Made by a program: the position numbers and the translations under genes | NCBI RefSeq assembly: GCF_024807225.1 | Contig: NZ_JANUCO010000001.1 | Coordinates: 4,278,001 to 4,342,000 of the forward strand | Length of the DNA: 64,000 nt | Reading direction: 5' to 3' | From: Chryseobacterium ginsenosidimutans | GTDB taxonomy: Bacteria; Bacteroidota; Bacteroidia; Flavobacteriales; Weeksellaceae | In this document: positions 9,442 to 17,052 of the stretch, in pieces | Layout: each line of letters starts with the position of its first letter | How positions within the stretch are numbered: the first letter of the stretch is position 1 | The notes under the pieces: generated by a model | What the model was told of the DNA's origin: nothing | Database searches by the model: none | Seen by the model: the letters and a program-made list of their open reading frames with translations, nothing else

Positions 9442-9465
9442 AATGCGGTCTTTCGGGATCGCATT
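9442..9465 (+). terminator. Terminator of the efflux locus
   Basis: A 9-bp stem AATGCGGTC/GATCGCATT with one G-T pair and a six-base loop is followed by eight T residues. It lies 25 bases after the channel stop codon. Confidence 0.85.
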
Positions 9466-9500
9466 TTTTTTGTTTATTAAAACTTGCATTTACCATCCAA

Positions 9501-9602
9501 TTTGTCATTCAGAGCGAAACGCAGTGAAGCGTGGAATCTAAGCTGTATCTGTAGAGATTTCATTTTAGAAAATCGTTGTCGAGATTCCTGCGGAATGACA
9601 AA
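9501..9602. repeat. Dispersed repeat with TTTGTCATTC inverted ends, copy 1
   Basis: TTTGTCATTC at 9501-9510 is mirrored by GAATGACAAA at 9593-9602. The internal parts contain ggaatctaagctg and gagattcctgcgg, which recur at 29378-29459. No ORF is present. It has the shape of a short intergenic mobile or structural repeat. Confidence 0.65.
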
Positions 9603-9614
9603 GTGTATGTTGTA

Positions 9615-10535
9615 TTATTTTTGAAATTCTTCATTAATATATTCAATCAACCCATCAAAATCCTCCTGAGAATATCCCAACTGCAAATAATGAATATCAT
9701 CCGCTTTTCGATACCAAGTCAATTGTCGTTTTGCATATCTCCTGCTGTTTTTCTTAATTTCTGAAATAGCAAAATCTAAATCCCATTCGCCATCAAAATA
9801 TTTGAAAAGTTCGGCATAACCAACGGTATTCAAAGCCGTTAAATGTTTAAATTTTTCTAAACCTTTTGCTTCATCCAACAAACCTTTCTCCATCATGATA
9901 TCGACTCGCCTATTGATCCTGTCGTACAATTCTTCTCTCGGAGCTTCAATTCCTATTCTGATGACGTTGAAATCTCGGGAATCTTGCGAAACAGCAATGA
10001 GTTCAGAATATTTTTTATCCGTCTGCCAAATCACGTCGATTGCCCGTAAAAGCCTTCTGTGATTATGAAAATCCACGACAGCAAAATATTCAGGGTCGAG
10101 TTCTTTCAATATTTCCTGCAATTTTTCAATGCCTTCATAATCCAGAATTTCCTGTAATTTCTTTTGATTCTCATCATTGGCTTCCGGCAAATCATTCAAT
10201 CCTTCCAACACCGCTTTTTCATACATCATACTTCCGCCGACTAAAATGACGGTTTCGTATTTTTCAAAAAGTTCATTGAGTTTTTGTAAGGCATCTTCCT
10301 CATACTGCCCGATAGAATAATATTCTTCAACCGTAAGATTTCCTATAAAATGATGAGGTGCTTCCGCCAATTCTTCTGGTGACGGTGAAGCGGTTCCGAT
10401 TTTCATCTCGCTAAAAAACTGGCGCGAATCACAGGAAACAATCTCTGTACTGAAATGTTTAGCCAAATCAATTGCCAATCTCGTTTTTCCAATTCCGGTG
10501 GGTCCTACAACAGAAATTAAATTTTTCTTTTTCAC
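9615..10535 (-). CDS. miaA: tRNA dimethylallyltransferase MiaA
   Basis: A 306-residue enzyme that adds a dimethylallyl group to A37 of tRNAs reading UNN codons, the first step of ms2i6A formation. The P-loop SVVGPTGIGKTRLAIDLA lies at residues 8-25. Further family motifs are EIVSCDSRQFFSEMKIGTAS, the HFIGN segment, YEEDALQKLNELF and RRYAKRQLTWYR, the last contacting tRNA. The start is GTG at 10535, followed by KKKNLISVVGPTG, which fits family length. It stands alone on this strand, convergent with the efflux genes. Confidence 0.95.
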   Translation of the reverse strand: MKKKNLISVVGPTGIGKTRLAIDLAKHFSTEIVSCDSRQFFSEMKIGTASPSPEELAEAPHHFIGNLTVEEYYSIGQYEEDALQKLNELFEKYETVILVGGSMMYEKAVLEGLNDLPEANDENQKKLQEILDYEGIEKLQEILKELDPEYFAVVDFHNHRRLLRAIDVIWQTDKKYSELIAVSQDSRDFNVIRIGIEAPREELYDRINRRVDIMMEKGLLDEAKGLEKFKHLTALNTVGYAELFKYFDGEWDLDFAISEIKKNSRRYAKRQLTWYRKADDIHYLQLGYSQEDFDGLIEYINEEFQK

Positions 10536-10581
10536 GTCGCTAATTTACGAAATTGAGCTTATCCGGACTTTAAATTTCTTA

Positions 10582-10712
10582 AACCGCAAAAGTAACAAAA
10601 GATAATCTTGGAAATATTTAGTTTTTCAAAAGTTCAAAAAAGCAGGGCATAAACTTTTTTCAACTTTTAAATATCTAAAAAAGCAAAGAAGTCTTTTGTT
10701 ACTTTTGCGGTT
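10582..10712. repeat. 131-bp element with perfect 21-bp inverted ends
   Basis: The 21 bases at 10582-10602 (starting AACCGCAAAAGTAAC) are exactly complementary to those at 10692-10712. The interior has a second weaker inverted match around an aaaaaagcag core. There is no ORF. It looks like a MITE- or REP-like element between miaA and yicC; related but looser sequence is seen at 4337 and 18800-18862. Confidence 0.6.
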
Positions 10713-10750
10713 AAAATTGAATATATTTAGAACACATACACTGAAATGTT

Positions 10751-10758
10751 TATCTTTG
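10751..10758 (+). promoter_or_regulatory. yicC promoter -7 element
   Basis: TATCTTTG fits the Bacteroidota TAnnTTTG consensus and lies 17 bases before the yicC start codon, giving a very short leader. Confidence 0.55.
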
Positions 10759-10775
10759 TACGACAATAAAAAACT

Positions 10776-11633
10776 ATGATTTTATCAATGACAGGCTTTG
10801 GTAGAGCCGAAGGTCTTTTTGAAGGAAAAAAAATTACTATCGATATTAAATCATTGAACAGCAAAAGTTTCGATTTAAACATCAAAATTCCTTTACGATA
10901 TAAAGAAAAAGAATTTGAAATCAGAAAAATTCTTAATGATAGACTCATTCGCGGAAAAGTAGACTGCTACATCAATATAGAAAATCTTGAAGAGACGAAT
11001 GATGTAAAAATCAATAAAGCTTTGATTGATTCTTATATGAATCAGCTTCGTGAAGTTGCTGCAGACGGACCGGATTTTGAATATCTGAAAATGGCAGTAA
11101 GACTTCCTGATGCTATTACCTCTCGACCGGACGAAATCGGTGAAGGTGAATGGGAAATGTTGGCAAGTATTGTACAAAATGCAGTTGACCGTTTTATGGA
11201 GTTCAGAACCACGGAAGGTAAAATTTTGCACGAAGAGTTAGAAAGAAATATTCAGAATATCGATAAAAATCTTTCTGAGGTCATTCCTTATGAAGAGGAA
11301 AGAATTACGAGTGTAAAAGAACGTTATCAAAAAACTTTAAAAGAATTTGAAAATGTTGATGAAACCCGTTTTTATCAGGAAATGGCTTATTTCACAGAGA
11401 AATTAGATATTTCTGAAGAAAAAGTGAGATTAACGCAGCATTTGAAATATTACAAAGAAGTAATGGATAATGAAGATTTTAACGGGAAAAAACTTGGTTT
11501 TATTTCTCAGGAAATCGGTCGTGAAATCAATACATTGGGTTCAAAAGCCAATCATGCTGAAATCCAGAAACTGGTAGTCATGATGAAAGATGATTTGGAA
11601 AAAATTAAAGAACAGACGTTAAACGTATTATAA
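10776..11633 (+). CDS. YicC/YloC-family endoribonuclease
   Basis: A 285-residue protein, typical length for the YicC/YloC family of RNA-binding endoribonucleases. The N-terminus MILSMTGFGRAEG and SLNSKSFDLNIKIP (residues 27-40) are family signatures, as is the C-terminal GKKLGFISQEIGREINTLGSKA. It is followed by gmk, an arrangement also seen in other bacteria, where yicC and gmk are neighbours. The gap to gmk is 72 bases and contains an inverted repeat. A cytoplasmic role in RNA turnover is the family expectation. Confidence 0.92.
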   Translation: MILSMTGFGRAEGLFEGKKITIDIKSLNSKSFDLNIKIPLRYKEKEFEIRKILNDRLIRGKVDCYINIENLEETNDVKINKALIDSYMNQLREVAADGPDFEYLKMAVRLPDAITSRPDEIGEGEWEMLASIVQNAVDRFMEFRTTEGKILHEELERNIQNIDKNLSEVIPYEEERITSVKERYQKTLKEFENVDETRFYQEMAYFTEKLDISEEKVRLTQHLKYYKEVMDNEDFNGKKLGFISQEIGREINTLGSKANHAEIQKLVVMMKDDLEKIKEQTLNVL

Positions 11634-11645
11634 TGAGTTGTTTGT

Positions 11646-11686
11646 TTTTGGTTGATTGTTGTTTGTTTTACAGCGATCAACCAAAA
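11646..11686. repeat. Inverted repeat between yicC and gmk
   Basis: TTTTGGTTGAT at 11646-11656 is exactly complementary to ATCAACCAAAA at 11676-11686 with a 19-base loop. No T run follows, so it is not a standard terminator. It could fold in the yicC-gmk transcript. Confidence 0.5.
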
Positions 11687-11705
11687 TCCATCAACCAACA
11701 ACCAT

Positions 11706-12269
11706 ATGGATAAAGTTATCATATTTTCAGCGCCGTCTGGAAGCGGAAAAACTACATTAGTAAAACATTCTCTGGAAGTATTTAATGAGCTTAAGTTCTC
11801 CATTTCGTGTACGACGAGACAGCCGAGAGGAAGTGAAATTCATGCTGTTGATTATCATTTTTTGAGTCCGGAAGAATTCAGACAGAAAATTTCAGAAGAT
11901 GCTTTTGTAGAATTTGAAGAGGTTTATACTGATAAATATTACGGAACGTTGAAATCTGAAGTTGAGAAAATCTGGAATCAGGGAAAAGTGGTGATTTTTG
12001 ATGTTGATGTAAAAGGCGGAATTTCTTTAAAAAAATATTTTGGAGAAAAAGCGTTGTCAATTTTCATCGAACCGCCTTCCATTGAGGAATTGGAACGAAG
12101 ATTGATTTCAAGAAACACGGATGATGCAGAAACCATCAAAATCCGCGTAGAAAAGGCAGAAGAAGAAATGTCTTACGCCAAAGAATTTGATAAAATCGTG
12201 ATCAACAACGATTTAGATATTGCAAAAGAAGAAATAGAAAGTTTAATAAAAAATTTTATTGGAAGTTAA
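11706..12269 (+). CDS. gmk: Guanylate kinase
   Basis: An enzyme of 187 residues that phosphorylates GMP to GDP with ATP. The P-loop FSAPSGSGKTTLV lies at residues 6-18, and GMP-binding parts are STTRQPRGSEIHAVDYHFL-like (CTTRQPRGSE, VDYHFLS), FVEFEEVY and YYGTL. The ATG at 11706 is preferred to an in-frame start 54 bases upstream because MDKVIIFSAPSGSGK is the normal N-terminus and the upstream part falls in the inverted repeat. It sits between yicC and nadA in one orientation. Confidence 0.94.
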   Translation: MDKVIIFSAPSGSGKTTLVKHSLEVFNELKFSISCTTRQPRGSEIHAVDYHFLSPEEFRQKISEDAFVEFEEVYTDKYYGTLKSEVEKIWNQGKVVIFDVDVKGGISLKKYFGEKALSIFIEPPSIEELERRLISRNTDDAETIKIRVEKAEEEMSYAKEFDKIVINNDLDIAKEEIESLIKNFIGS

Positions 12270-12320
12270 AGGATGGAAGCTGGATGATGGGAGTTTGAAG
12301 TTTAATAAATAACGTCAAAA

Positions 12321-12353
12321 TTCTAATTTCTAATTTCTGACTTCTAATTTCTG
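12321..12353. repeat. Degenerate tandem repeat before nadA
   Basis: Three near copies of ttctaatttctga occur in tandem, ending against the first possible nadA ATG. It is a low-complexity intergenic tract. Confidence 0.5.
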
Positions 12354-12377
12354 ATGAGCAAAAACATTGAGGTAAAT

Positions 12378-13397
12378 ATGAGTACCGATACATTAGAAAA
12401 AGCTAAATCTGCGATTCCTGTAAGAGGATTTTTAGATATAAAAGATTTGGTGATTCCTCAAGGAGAAGACTTGGTGAAAGCCATTCTTCAATTGAAAGAA
12501 GAGAAAAATGCGGTGATTTTAGCGCATTATTACCAACCTGGAGAAATTCAGGATATTGCTGATTTCTTGGGAGATTCCCTGCAATTGGCACGACAGGCAA
12601 AAGATACCAATGCCGATATGATTGTGTTCTGCGGAGTACATTTCATGGCAGAAGCAGCGAAAATTTTGAACCCAACTAAAAAAGTAGTTCTTCCGGATAC
12701 AATGGCGGGATGTTCTTTGGCAGACGGCTGTTCAGGAGAAGGGTTGAGAAAAATGCGTGAGCAGCATCCGAATGCTTTAATCGCAACATACATCAACTGT
12801 AATGCTGAAACAAAGGCAGAAAGTGACATTATCGTAACCAGCTCAAATGCTGAAACGGTAATTGAAGCTTTACCGAAAGACAGACCAATTATTTTCGCTC
12901 CGGATAAAAATTTAGGAAGATATTTATCTCAAAAAACGGGTCGTGATATGATTTTGTGGGACGGAAGCTGCATCGTTCACGAAGCGTTTTCAATGGAGAG
13001 AATTGCAAAACAGTTGGCGGAAAATCCAGATGCAAAATTAATTGCACACCCTGAAAGTGAAGAATCTGTCTTGAAACTGGCTCATTTTATCGGTTCTACT
13101 TCTGCTCTGTTGAATTATGTGGAGCAAGATGATTGTCAGAGATTTATCATCGCAACGGAAGAAGGAATTTTGCATGAAATGAGAAAACGTGCTCCTCATA
13201 AAGAATTGATTCCGGCTTTGGTTTTTGACGAAAGCTGTAATTGCTCAGAATGTTTCTACATGAAACGTAATACAATGGAAAAATTGTATTTATGTATGAA
13301 ATATGAACTTCCTGAGATTCTTATCGACGAAGAACTTCGTTTAAGAGCTTTGAAACCGATTGAAGCCATGCTCGATCTTTCGAAAGGTATAAAATAA
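12378..13397 (+). CDS. nadA: Quinolinate synthase A
   Basis: A 339-residue [4Fe-4S] enzyme that condenses iminoaspartate with dihydroxyacetone phosphate to quinolinate in NAD synthesis. Triplicated NadA features are visible: LAHYYQPGEIQDIADFLGDS (substrate loop), CGVHFMAEAAKILNP, LPDTMAGCSLADGC, WDGSCIVHEAF and NCSECFYMKRNTMEKL; the Cys of CGVHFM, GSCIVH and the C-terminal block are the expected cluster ligands. The ATG at 12378 (MSTDTLEKAK) is preferred; an ATG 24 bases upstream lies in a repeat tract. nadB and nadC are not in the window. Confidence 0.95.
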   Translation: MSTDTLEKAKSAIPVRGFLDIKDLVIPQGEDLVKAILQLKEEKNAVILAHYYQPGEIQDIADFLGDSLQLARQAKDTNADMIVFCGVHFMAEAAKILNPTKKVVLPDTMAGCSLADGCSGEGLRKMREQHPNALIATYINCNAETKAESDIIVTSSNAETVIEALPKDRPIIFAPDKNLGRYLSQKTGRDMILWDGSCIVHEAFSMERIAKQLAENPDAKLIAHPESEESVLKLAHFIGSTSALLNYVEQDDCQRFIIATEEGILHEMRKRAPHKELIPALVFDESCNCSECFYMKRNTMEKLYLCMKYELPEILIDEELRLRALKPIEAMLDLSKGIK

Positions 13398-13400
13398 ATG

Positions 13401-13426
13401 AAAAGCACTGTTTTTACAGTGCTTTT
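13401..13426 (+). terminator. nadA terminator
   Basis: A perfect 11-bp stem AAAAGCACTGT/ACAGTGCTTTT with a TTTT loop, followed by more T residues, directly after the nadA stop. It also separates nadA from the convergent peptide genes. Confidence 0.9.
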
Positions 13427-13436
13427 TTTATTTTGA

Positions 13437-13619
13437 TTAAGGATTAATATCCGGACATAACGGATAACTTGCAGATACAAGACATACTTTACGTCCTTTT
13501 AAATCTGTACACCACGCGCAACCTGCAGGTCCACAATCCAGATCGACAGCACATTCATCTCCTGCGCCGCCATTAATAGCTCTTAAATTTTTTCTGTTTA
13601 ATTTTTTTATATTTTTCAT
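13437..13619 (-). CDS. Small Cys-rich peptide with GG-type leader (bacteriocin-like)
   Basis: A 60-residue peptide. The first 18 residues, MKNIKKLNRKNLRAINGG, form a charged amphipathic leader ending in a double glycine, the cleavage site used by peptidase-containing ABC exporters. The remaining 42 residues hold six cysteines (C-x5-C-x4-C-x2-C, then two more) and are glycine- and proline-containing, so the mature product could be disulfide-bonded. Such peptides are often annotated bacteriocin-like in Chryseobacterium. It lies six bases after the similar gene 13626-13838 and probably shares its transcript. No exporter or modification enzyme is in the window, so antimicrobial activity is only an inference. 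Confidence 0.75.
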   Translation of the reverse strand: MKNIKKLNRKNLRAINGGAGDECAVDLDCGPAGCAWCTDLKGRKVCLVSASYPLCPDINP

Positions 13620-13625
13620 GATATA

Positions 13626-13838
13626 TTATTTTGAGATTTGAATTAATTCGAAGCATTCCATATTCACAAGAACACATTTTCTGCAAGTTTCAGGAAGACC
13701 CCAATACGCTTCACAAGAATGTTCATCATGAGGACCAAAAGCTCCTGTAGGACAGCCGTTGCAGTGTGAAATTGGAGAAACTCCCGCTCCAACGATTTGT
13801 TCCAGATTTCTTCTGGTCAATTTCTTTAAATTTTTCAT
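13626..13838 (-). CDS. Small Cys-rich peptide with GA-G leader (bacteriocin-like)
   Basis: A 70-residue paralogue of the next gene downstream. The leader MKNLKKLTRRNLEQIVGAG has the same KKL-x-R-x-NL pattern but ends in GAG instead of GG. The core has seven cysteines (HCNGCPTG, HSCEAYW, ETCRKCVLV, MECF) in CxxC and spaced pairs and several aromatic residues. It is divergent from folB with about 59 bases between start codons. The two peptides have different cores behind one leader type, as in natural-product precursor families. Function is unproven. Confidence 0.72.
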   Translation of the reverse strand: MKNLKKLTRRNLEQIVGAGVSPISHCNGCPTGAFGPHDEHSCEAYWGLPETCRKCVLVNMECFELIQISK

Positions 13839-13872
13839 AGTAATTTAATTTTTGTTTGGTAATTAAATATAA

Positions 13873-13880
13873 TACTTTTG
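13873..13880 (+). promoter_or_regulatory. folB promoter -7 element
   Basis: TACTTTTG matches TAnnTTTG and lies 17 bases before the folB ATG, in the divergent gap shared with the peptide genes. Confidence 0.55.
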
Positions 13881-13897
13881 TTTGTATAAAATAGATT

Positions 13898-14266
13898 ATG
13901 AGTAAAATATATCTCGAAGAGGTGAAAATATATGCTTACCACGGTGTTTTGCCAGAAGAAAATATTATTGGTACTTATTATATTTTAAATATAGAACTTC
14001 ACACCGATTTGTGGAAAGCCGCAGAATCTGATGATCTTAACGACACGATAAGTTATGCAGATATTAATGAAATTCTTCATGATGAAATGAAAATCAAGTC
14101 TAGATTGCTGGAACATGTTGCAGGAAGAATCATCTCAAAAATTCAGGAAAAATTCTCGGAAATATCTTATATCAAATTAAAAATCACAAAAACTTCTCCT
14201 CCAATGAAAGGCGAAATGAAAGGCGCAAGCATTGAACTGGAAAAAAGTTTTAAACCTGAAAATTAA
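13898..14266 (+). CDS. folB: Dihydroneopterin aldolase
   Basis: A 122-residue folate-pathway enzyme that splits dihydroneopterin to 6-hydroxymethyl-dihydropterin and glycolaldehyde. Family features are YAYHGVLPEENIIGTYY near the N-terminus, the substrate-binding SYADINEILHDEM region, LLEHVAGRIISKI with the conserved Glu, and the C-terminal KITKTSPPMKGEM. Length is normal. It is followed 33 bases on by the DUF4403 gene in the same direction. Confidence 0.93.
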   Translation: MSKIYLEEVKIYAYHGVLPEENIIGTYYILNIELHTDLWKAAESDDLNDTISYADINEILHDEMKIKSRLLEHVAGRIISKIQEKFSEISYIKLKITKTSPPMKGEMKGASIELEKSFKPEN

Positions 14267-14299
14267 ATTATTTCTTAATTTCGCTAAAAAATTACACAA

Positions 14300-15665
14300 T
14301 TGAAATCGATCAAAATATTATTTCTGCTAGCATTCGTGAGTATTTTCGGACAAAATAATCCCGATAATCAACTGGCTGCATACAATTTTCCGAAAGTAAA
14401 ATCCAGCATTACGATGCCGGTGACCATTCCGCTTTCGGAGATCAGCAATATGATCAATGCATCTGTAAAAGAACTGATTTATCAGGATGATTCTTATACG
14501 GACAATAATAATGATCAGTTTAAAGTAAAAGTCTGGAAAACCCGCCCTATCCGTCTTGTCGGCGGAACCAACCAAAACCTTTTAATTGAAGTTCCGTTAA
14601 AAATATGGGCAGAAAAAGGCATCGGAACATTGGGCGTTTACAGTTATCAGAACACGACTTTTGAAACCGTAATGTCATTTAATACCTCTTTAAATTTCAA
14701 AAATAACTGGACGATCAATACCAATACTCAGCCGAATGGTTTCAGATGGGTGACAAAACCTATGCTGGATTTCGGAAAAATACAAATCCCTATCACTTCT
14801 CTGGTTGAAAAAAGTTTAATAGAACAGCAGGAAAAATTCTGTAAAACCATCGATCAACAGATGGCTACACAACTGAACTTCCAGCAATATGCCATCATGG
14901 CATGGAATGTTTTTTCGCAGCCTTTTAATATTTCGGAAGAATACAATACGTGGCTGAAAGTGACTCCCATTACGGTCAACATTACGCCATTGAAGTTCTA
15001 CGCCAATCAGATCAACACCAATTTGGGAATCGACGTGTATTCCGAAACTTTTACGGGCAGCAAACCTGCGGCTTCGGAAACGGTAAAATCGGCATCCAAT
15101 TTTAATTTCATTCCTCTTTTGGGAGATAAATTTCTGCTTCAGACCACGGCAAATGTTCCGTTCTCGGAGGCCACCAATATTGCGAGAAATATGTTCTTAA
15201 ATAAAGAATATGACGTGAGAGGTTTCTTCGGTAAAAATTAAAGATATTAAAGTTTATGGCGTTGACGACAGGATCATGATCGAAGCGGAAACGGAAGGCT
15301 ATGTGAACGGAAAAGCTTTTATTTCCGGGATTCCTGTGTATGATGAAACGAAAAAGAAAATTGTACTTTCGAATACGAAGTTTAATTTAAAGACTTCAAA
15401 TTTTCTTCAAAAAACTGCAACGCTCCTATTTAAAGGGAAAATTGTAAAGATGATTGAAGATGAATATGGAATTCCTACACAAGACCTCGAAAATAATTCT
15501 AAGAAAAGCATTGAAGAAGCCTTTAACAAAGAATATTATAAAGGATTAAAAATGAACGGAAAAGTTTTCGATCTAAAACCAACCACCATTCTTTTAAATC
15601 CTTACGGAATAACGGCTGTTATTGATATTAATGCGACTTTAAAATTAACGTTAACCGGAATATAA
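14300..15665 (+). pseudogene. DUF4403-type secreted protein, split by a +1 frameshift
   Basis: The first part starts at a TTG (MKSIKILFLLAFVSIFGQ signal peptide) and ends at 15241 with GFFGKN. The second frame continues directly as GKIKDIKVYGVDDRIMIEAE and runs to 15665. An extra A in the A5 run at 15233-15237 accounts for the break; without it the protein has about 454 residues. The repeated beta-rich organisation (SSITMPVTIPLSEISNMIN near the N-terminus) resembles DUF4403 proteins, exported proteins of unknown function in Bacteroidota. An assembly error is plausible. Confidence 0.8.
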
Positions 15666-15693
15666 CTCAATACTAAAAACTATAACTAAAAAC

Positions 15694-16203
15694 ATGAGAA
15701 AAATTTTAAAAATTGTTGAATACAACAGAGCTACAAAATGGCAAAGATTTGCCAATCTCTTTATTGATAAACTTGTGATCAACTTGTTCATTATTATCAT
15801 TGGTTTTGTTGGAGTATTTATTGATAATGTTATTGGATCTAATATTTTCACCACCGTTCTATTAAAACTTTCTGAAATGGGAAGACTTGCTGATATCATT
15901 TTAACTTCCTTTCTTTATTTTCTTTATACTTTCTTAATGGAATATTTCACCAACGGAAAAACTATTGGAAAATATATTACAGGAACAAAAGTAATCATGA
16001 CAGATGGGCAGCTGCCGACATTTGAAAATTATTTTCTACGAAATATCTCCAGACTTGTACCTTTTGATGGTCTTTCATTTTTAGGTGAAAACGGATGGCA
16101 TGACAGCTGGAGTGACACGCGAGTAATTAATACAAAAAATTATGAGACTGAAAGACAGGCGAAAAGCGAAATAGAGAGCATTGGTGCGAAAGAAATTGCA
16201 TGA
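15694..16203 (+). CDS. RDD-family membrane protein
   Basis: A 169-residue protein with three hydrophobic segments (about residues 27-50, 53-72 and 76-90). The family signature is the Arg and two Asp pattern: KWQRFANLFIDKLV near residue 20, and the C-terminal GKTIGKYITGTKVI followed by LRNISRLVPFDGLS. RDD proteins are small inner membrane proteins, some linked to ion or osmolyte transport; the role here is unknown. It precedes the tRNA-Cys gene. Confidence 0.85.
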   Translation: MRKILKIVEYNRATKWQRFANLFIDKLVINLFIIIIGFVGVFIDNVIGSNIFTTVLLKLSEMGRLADIILTSFLYFLYTFLMEYFTNGKTIGKYITGTKVIMTDGQLPTFENYFLRNISRLVPFDGLSFLGENGWHDSWSDTRVINTKNYETERQAKSEIESIGAKEIA

Positions 16204-16230
16204 AAATTTTTGTTAAATAATATATTTTGC

Positions 16231-16238
16231 TATATTTG
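16231..16238 (+). promoter_or_regulatory. tRNA-Cys promoter -7 element
   Basis: TATATTTG matches TAnnTTTG, 22 bases before the tRNA 5' end. Confidence 0.6.
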
Positions 16239-16260
16239 CACACCTAAAAATGGTAAAAAC

Positions 16261-16331
16261 GGTGCTTTGGCCGAGCGGCTAGGCAGTGGTCTGCAACACC
16301 ATCTACAGCGGTTCGAATCCGCTAGGCACCT
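16261..16331 (+). tRNA. tRNA-Cys (GCA)
   Basis: The cloverleaf can be drawn by eye. The acceptor stem is GGTGCTT with AGGCACC (one G-T pair). The anticodon stem GTGGT/ACCAT encloses the loop CTGCAAC, giving anticodon GCA. The T arm is AGCGG-TTCGAAT-CCGCT. The 3' CCA is not encoded. A promoter precedes it and a terminator follows. It marks the left edge of a sparse accessory-looking region. Confidence 0.95.
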
Positions 16332-16337
16332 CGTTAC

Positions 16338-16375
16338 AAAACCCTAAACATTATATATTAATGAATTAGGGTTTT
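16338..16375 (+). terminator. Terminator after tRNA-Cys
   Basis: AAAACCCTAA and TTAGGGTTTT form a 10-bp stem around an 18-base AT loop, with further T residues after it. Confidence 0.8.
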
Positions 16376-16498
16376 TTATTTCTATTTTGTTTCAACATTG
16401 TTCCAACGATATTTTTTCATTAAACTCTTTCTTAAAATTTCACACCTTTCTCTTTCAATAAATATATTTCTCGATGCAACACATTTTCTGACAATTCT

Positions 16499-16768
16499 TC
16501 ACCCATCCGTATATTTCGGTTTATATCTCTTTATGAAAAATTGTCCTTCAATAACAGCAGCCACCAAATCATTCGGGTGGGCTTTGATTCCTTTTTGAAT
16601 TAAACACCAATCCTCCTTTAAAATTCCTAAATCTTTCAGTGAATCTCCGGAAATTCTTCCGGGAAATGTTGTGATCGGATCTTTAACCAAAAGCTTTAAA
16701 AAGTCAATTGCTTCATCGGGAAAATCAAGCGCAGCATTCGGAAAACTCCCATAATCTCCCGCTTTCAA
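16499..16768 (-). pseudogene. UmuD-like S24 peptidase remnant
   Basis: The 89-codon frame resembles the SOS mutagenesis protein UmuD. It keeps SFPNAALDFPDEAIDFLKLL, the serine motif RISGDSLKDLGI (SGDSM in UmuD) and the catalytic-lysine segment GQFFIKRYKPKY. It has no ATG: a stop lies two codons before the first possible start (TTG), and the frame ends at TDG about 45 residues short of full UmuD. Both active-site residues are thus present but both ends are lost. No umuC neighbour is seen. It lies 170 bases from the tRNA-Cys, as expected of island or prophage debris. Confidence 0.65.
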
Positions 16769-17052
16769 ACTTTAATTTAAAGGCTTCAAAATCAATGGTT
16801 CTGAATTTTCTAAATTAAATAACTCTAAATTTCCCTTCTTTTCGTAGAACAAAATTATAGACTTTTCAAATCTCAATCACTTTTTATTATGTTAAATTTT
16901 CTTGGACCAAAACAAAACCCTTTATACGGCAGAAACTTGACGTATTAAAAAGTTATCTACAAAAATACCCGAAGTCTAAAAGGAAATAAATAGAAATTAA
17001 TCAGCGTGCTAAAGATTATATTTTTATATTTTTGGGGTAATTAACTAAAACT
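16769..17052. other. Intergenic region upstream of the coiled-coil protein
   Basis: No gene is seen in these 284 bases. The only signal is TATTTTTG at 17027-17034, a TAnnTTTG match 19 bases before the ATG at 17053. Confidence 0.5.

Noticed and set aside
16332..16498. Possible phage attachment site at the tRNA-Cys 3' end
   Set aside because: No integrase and no second copy of the tRNA 3' end were found in the window.
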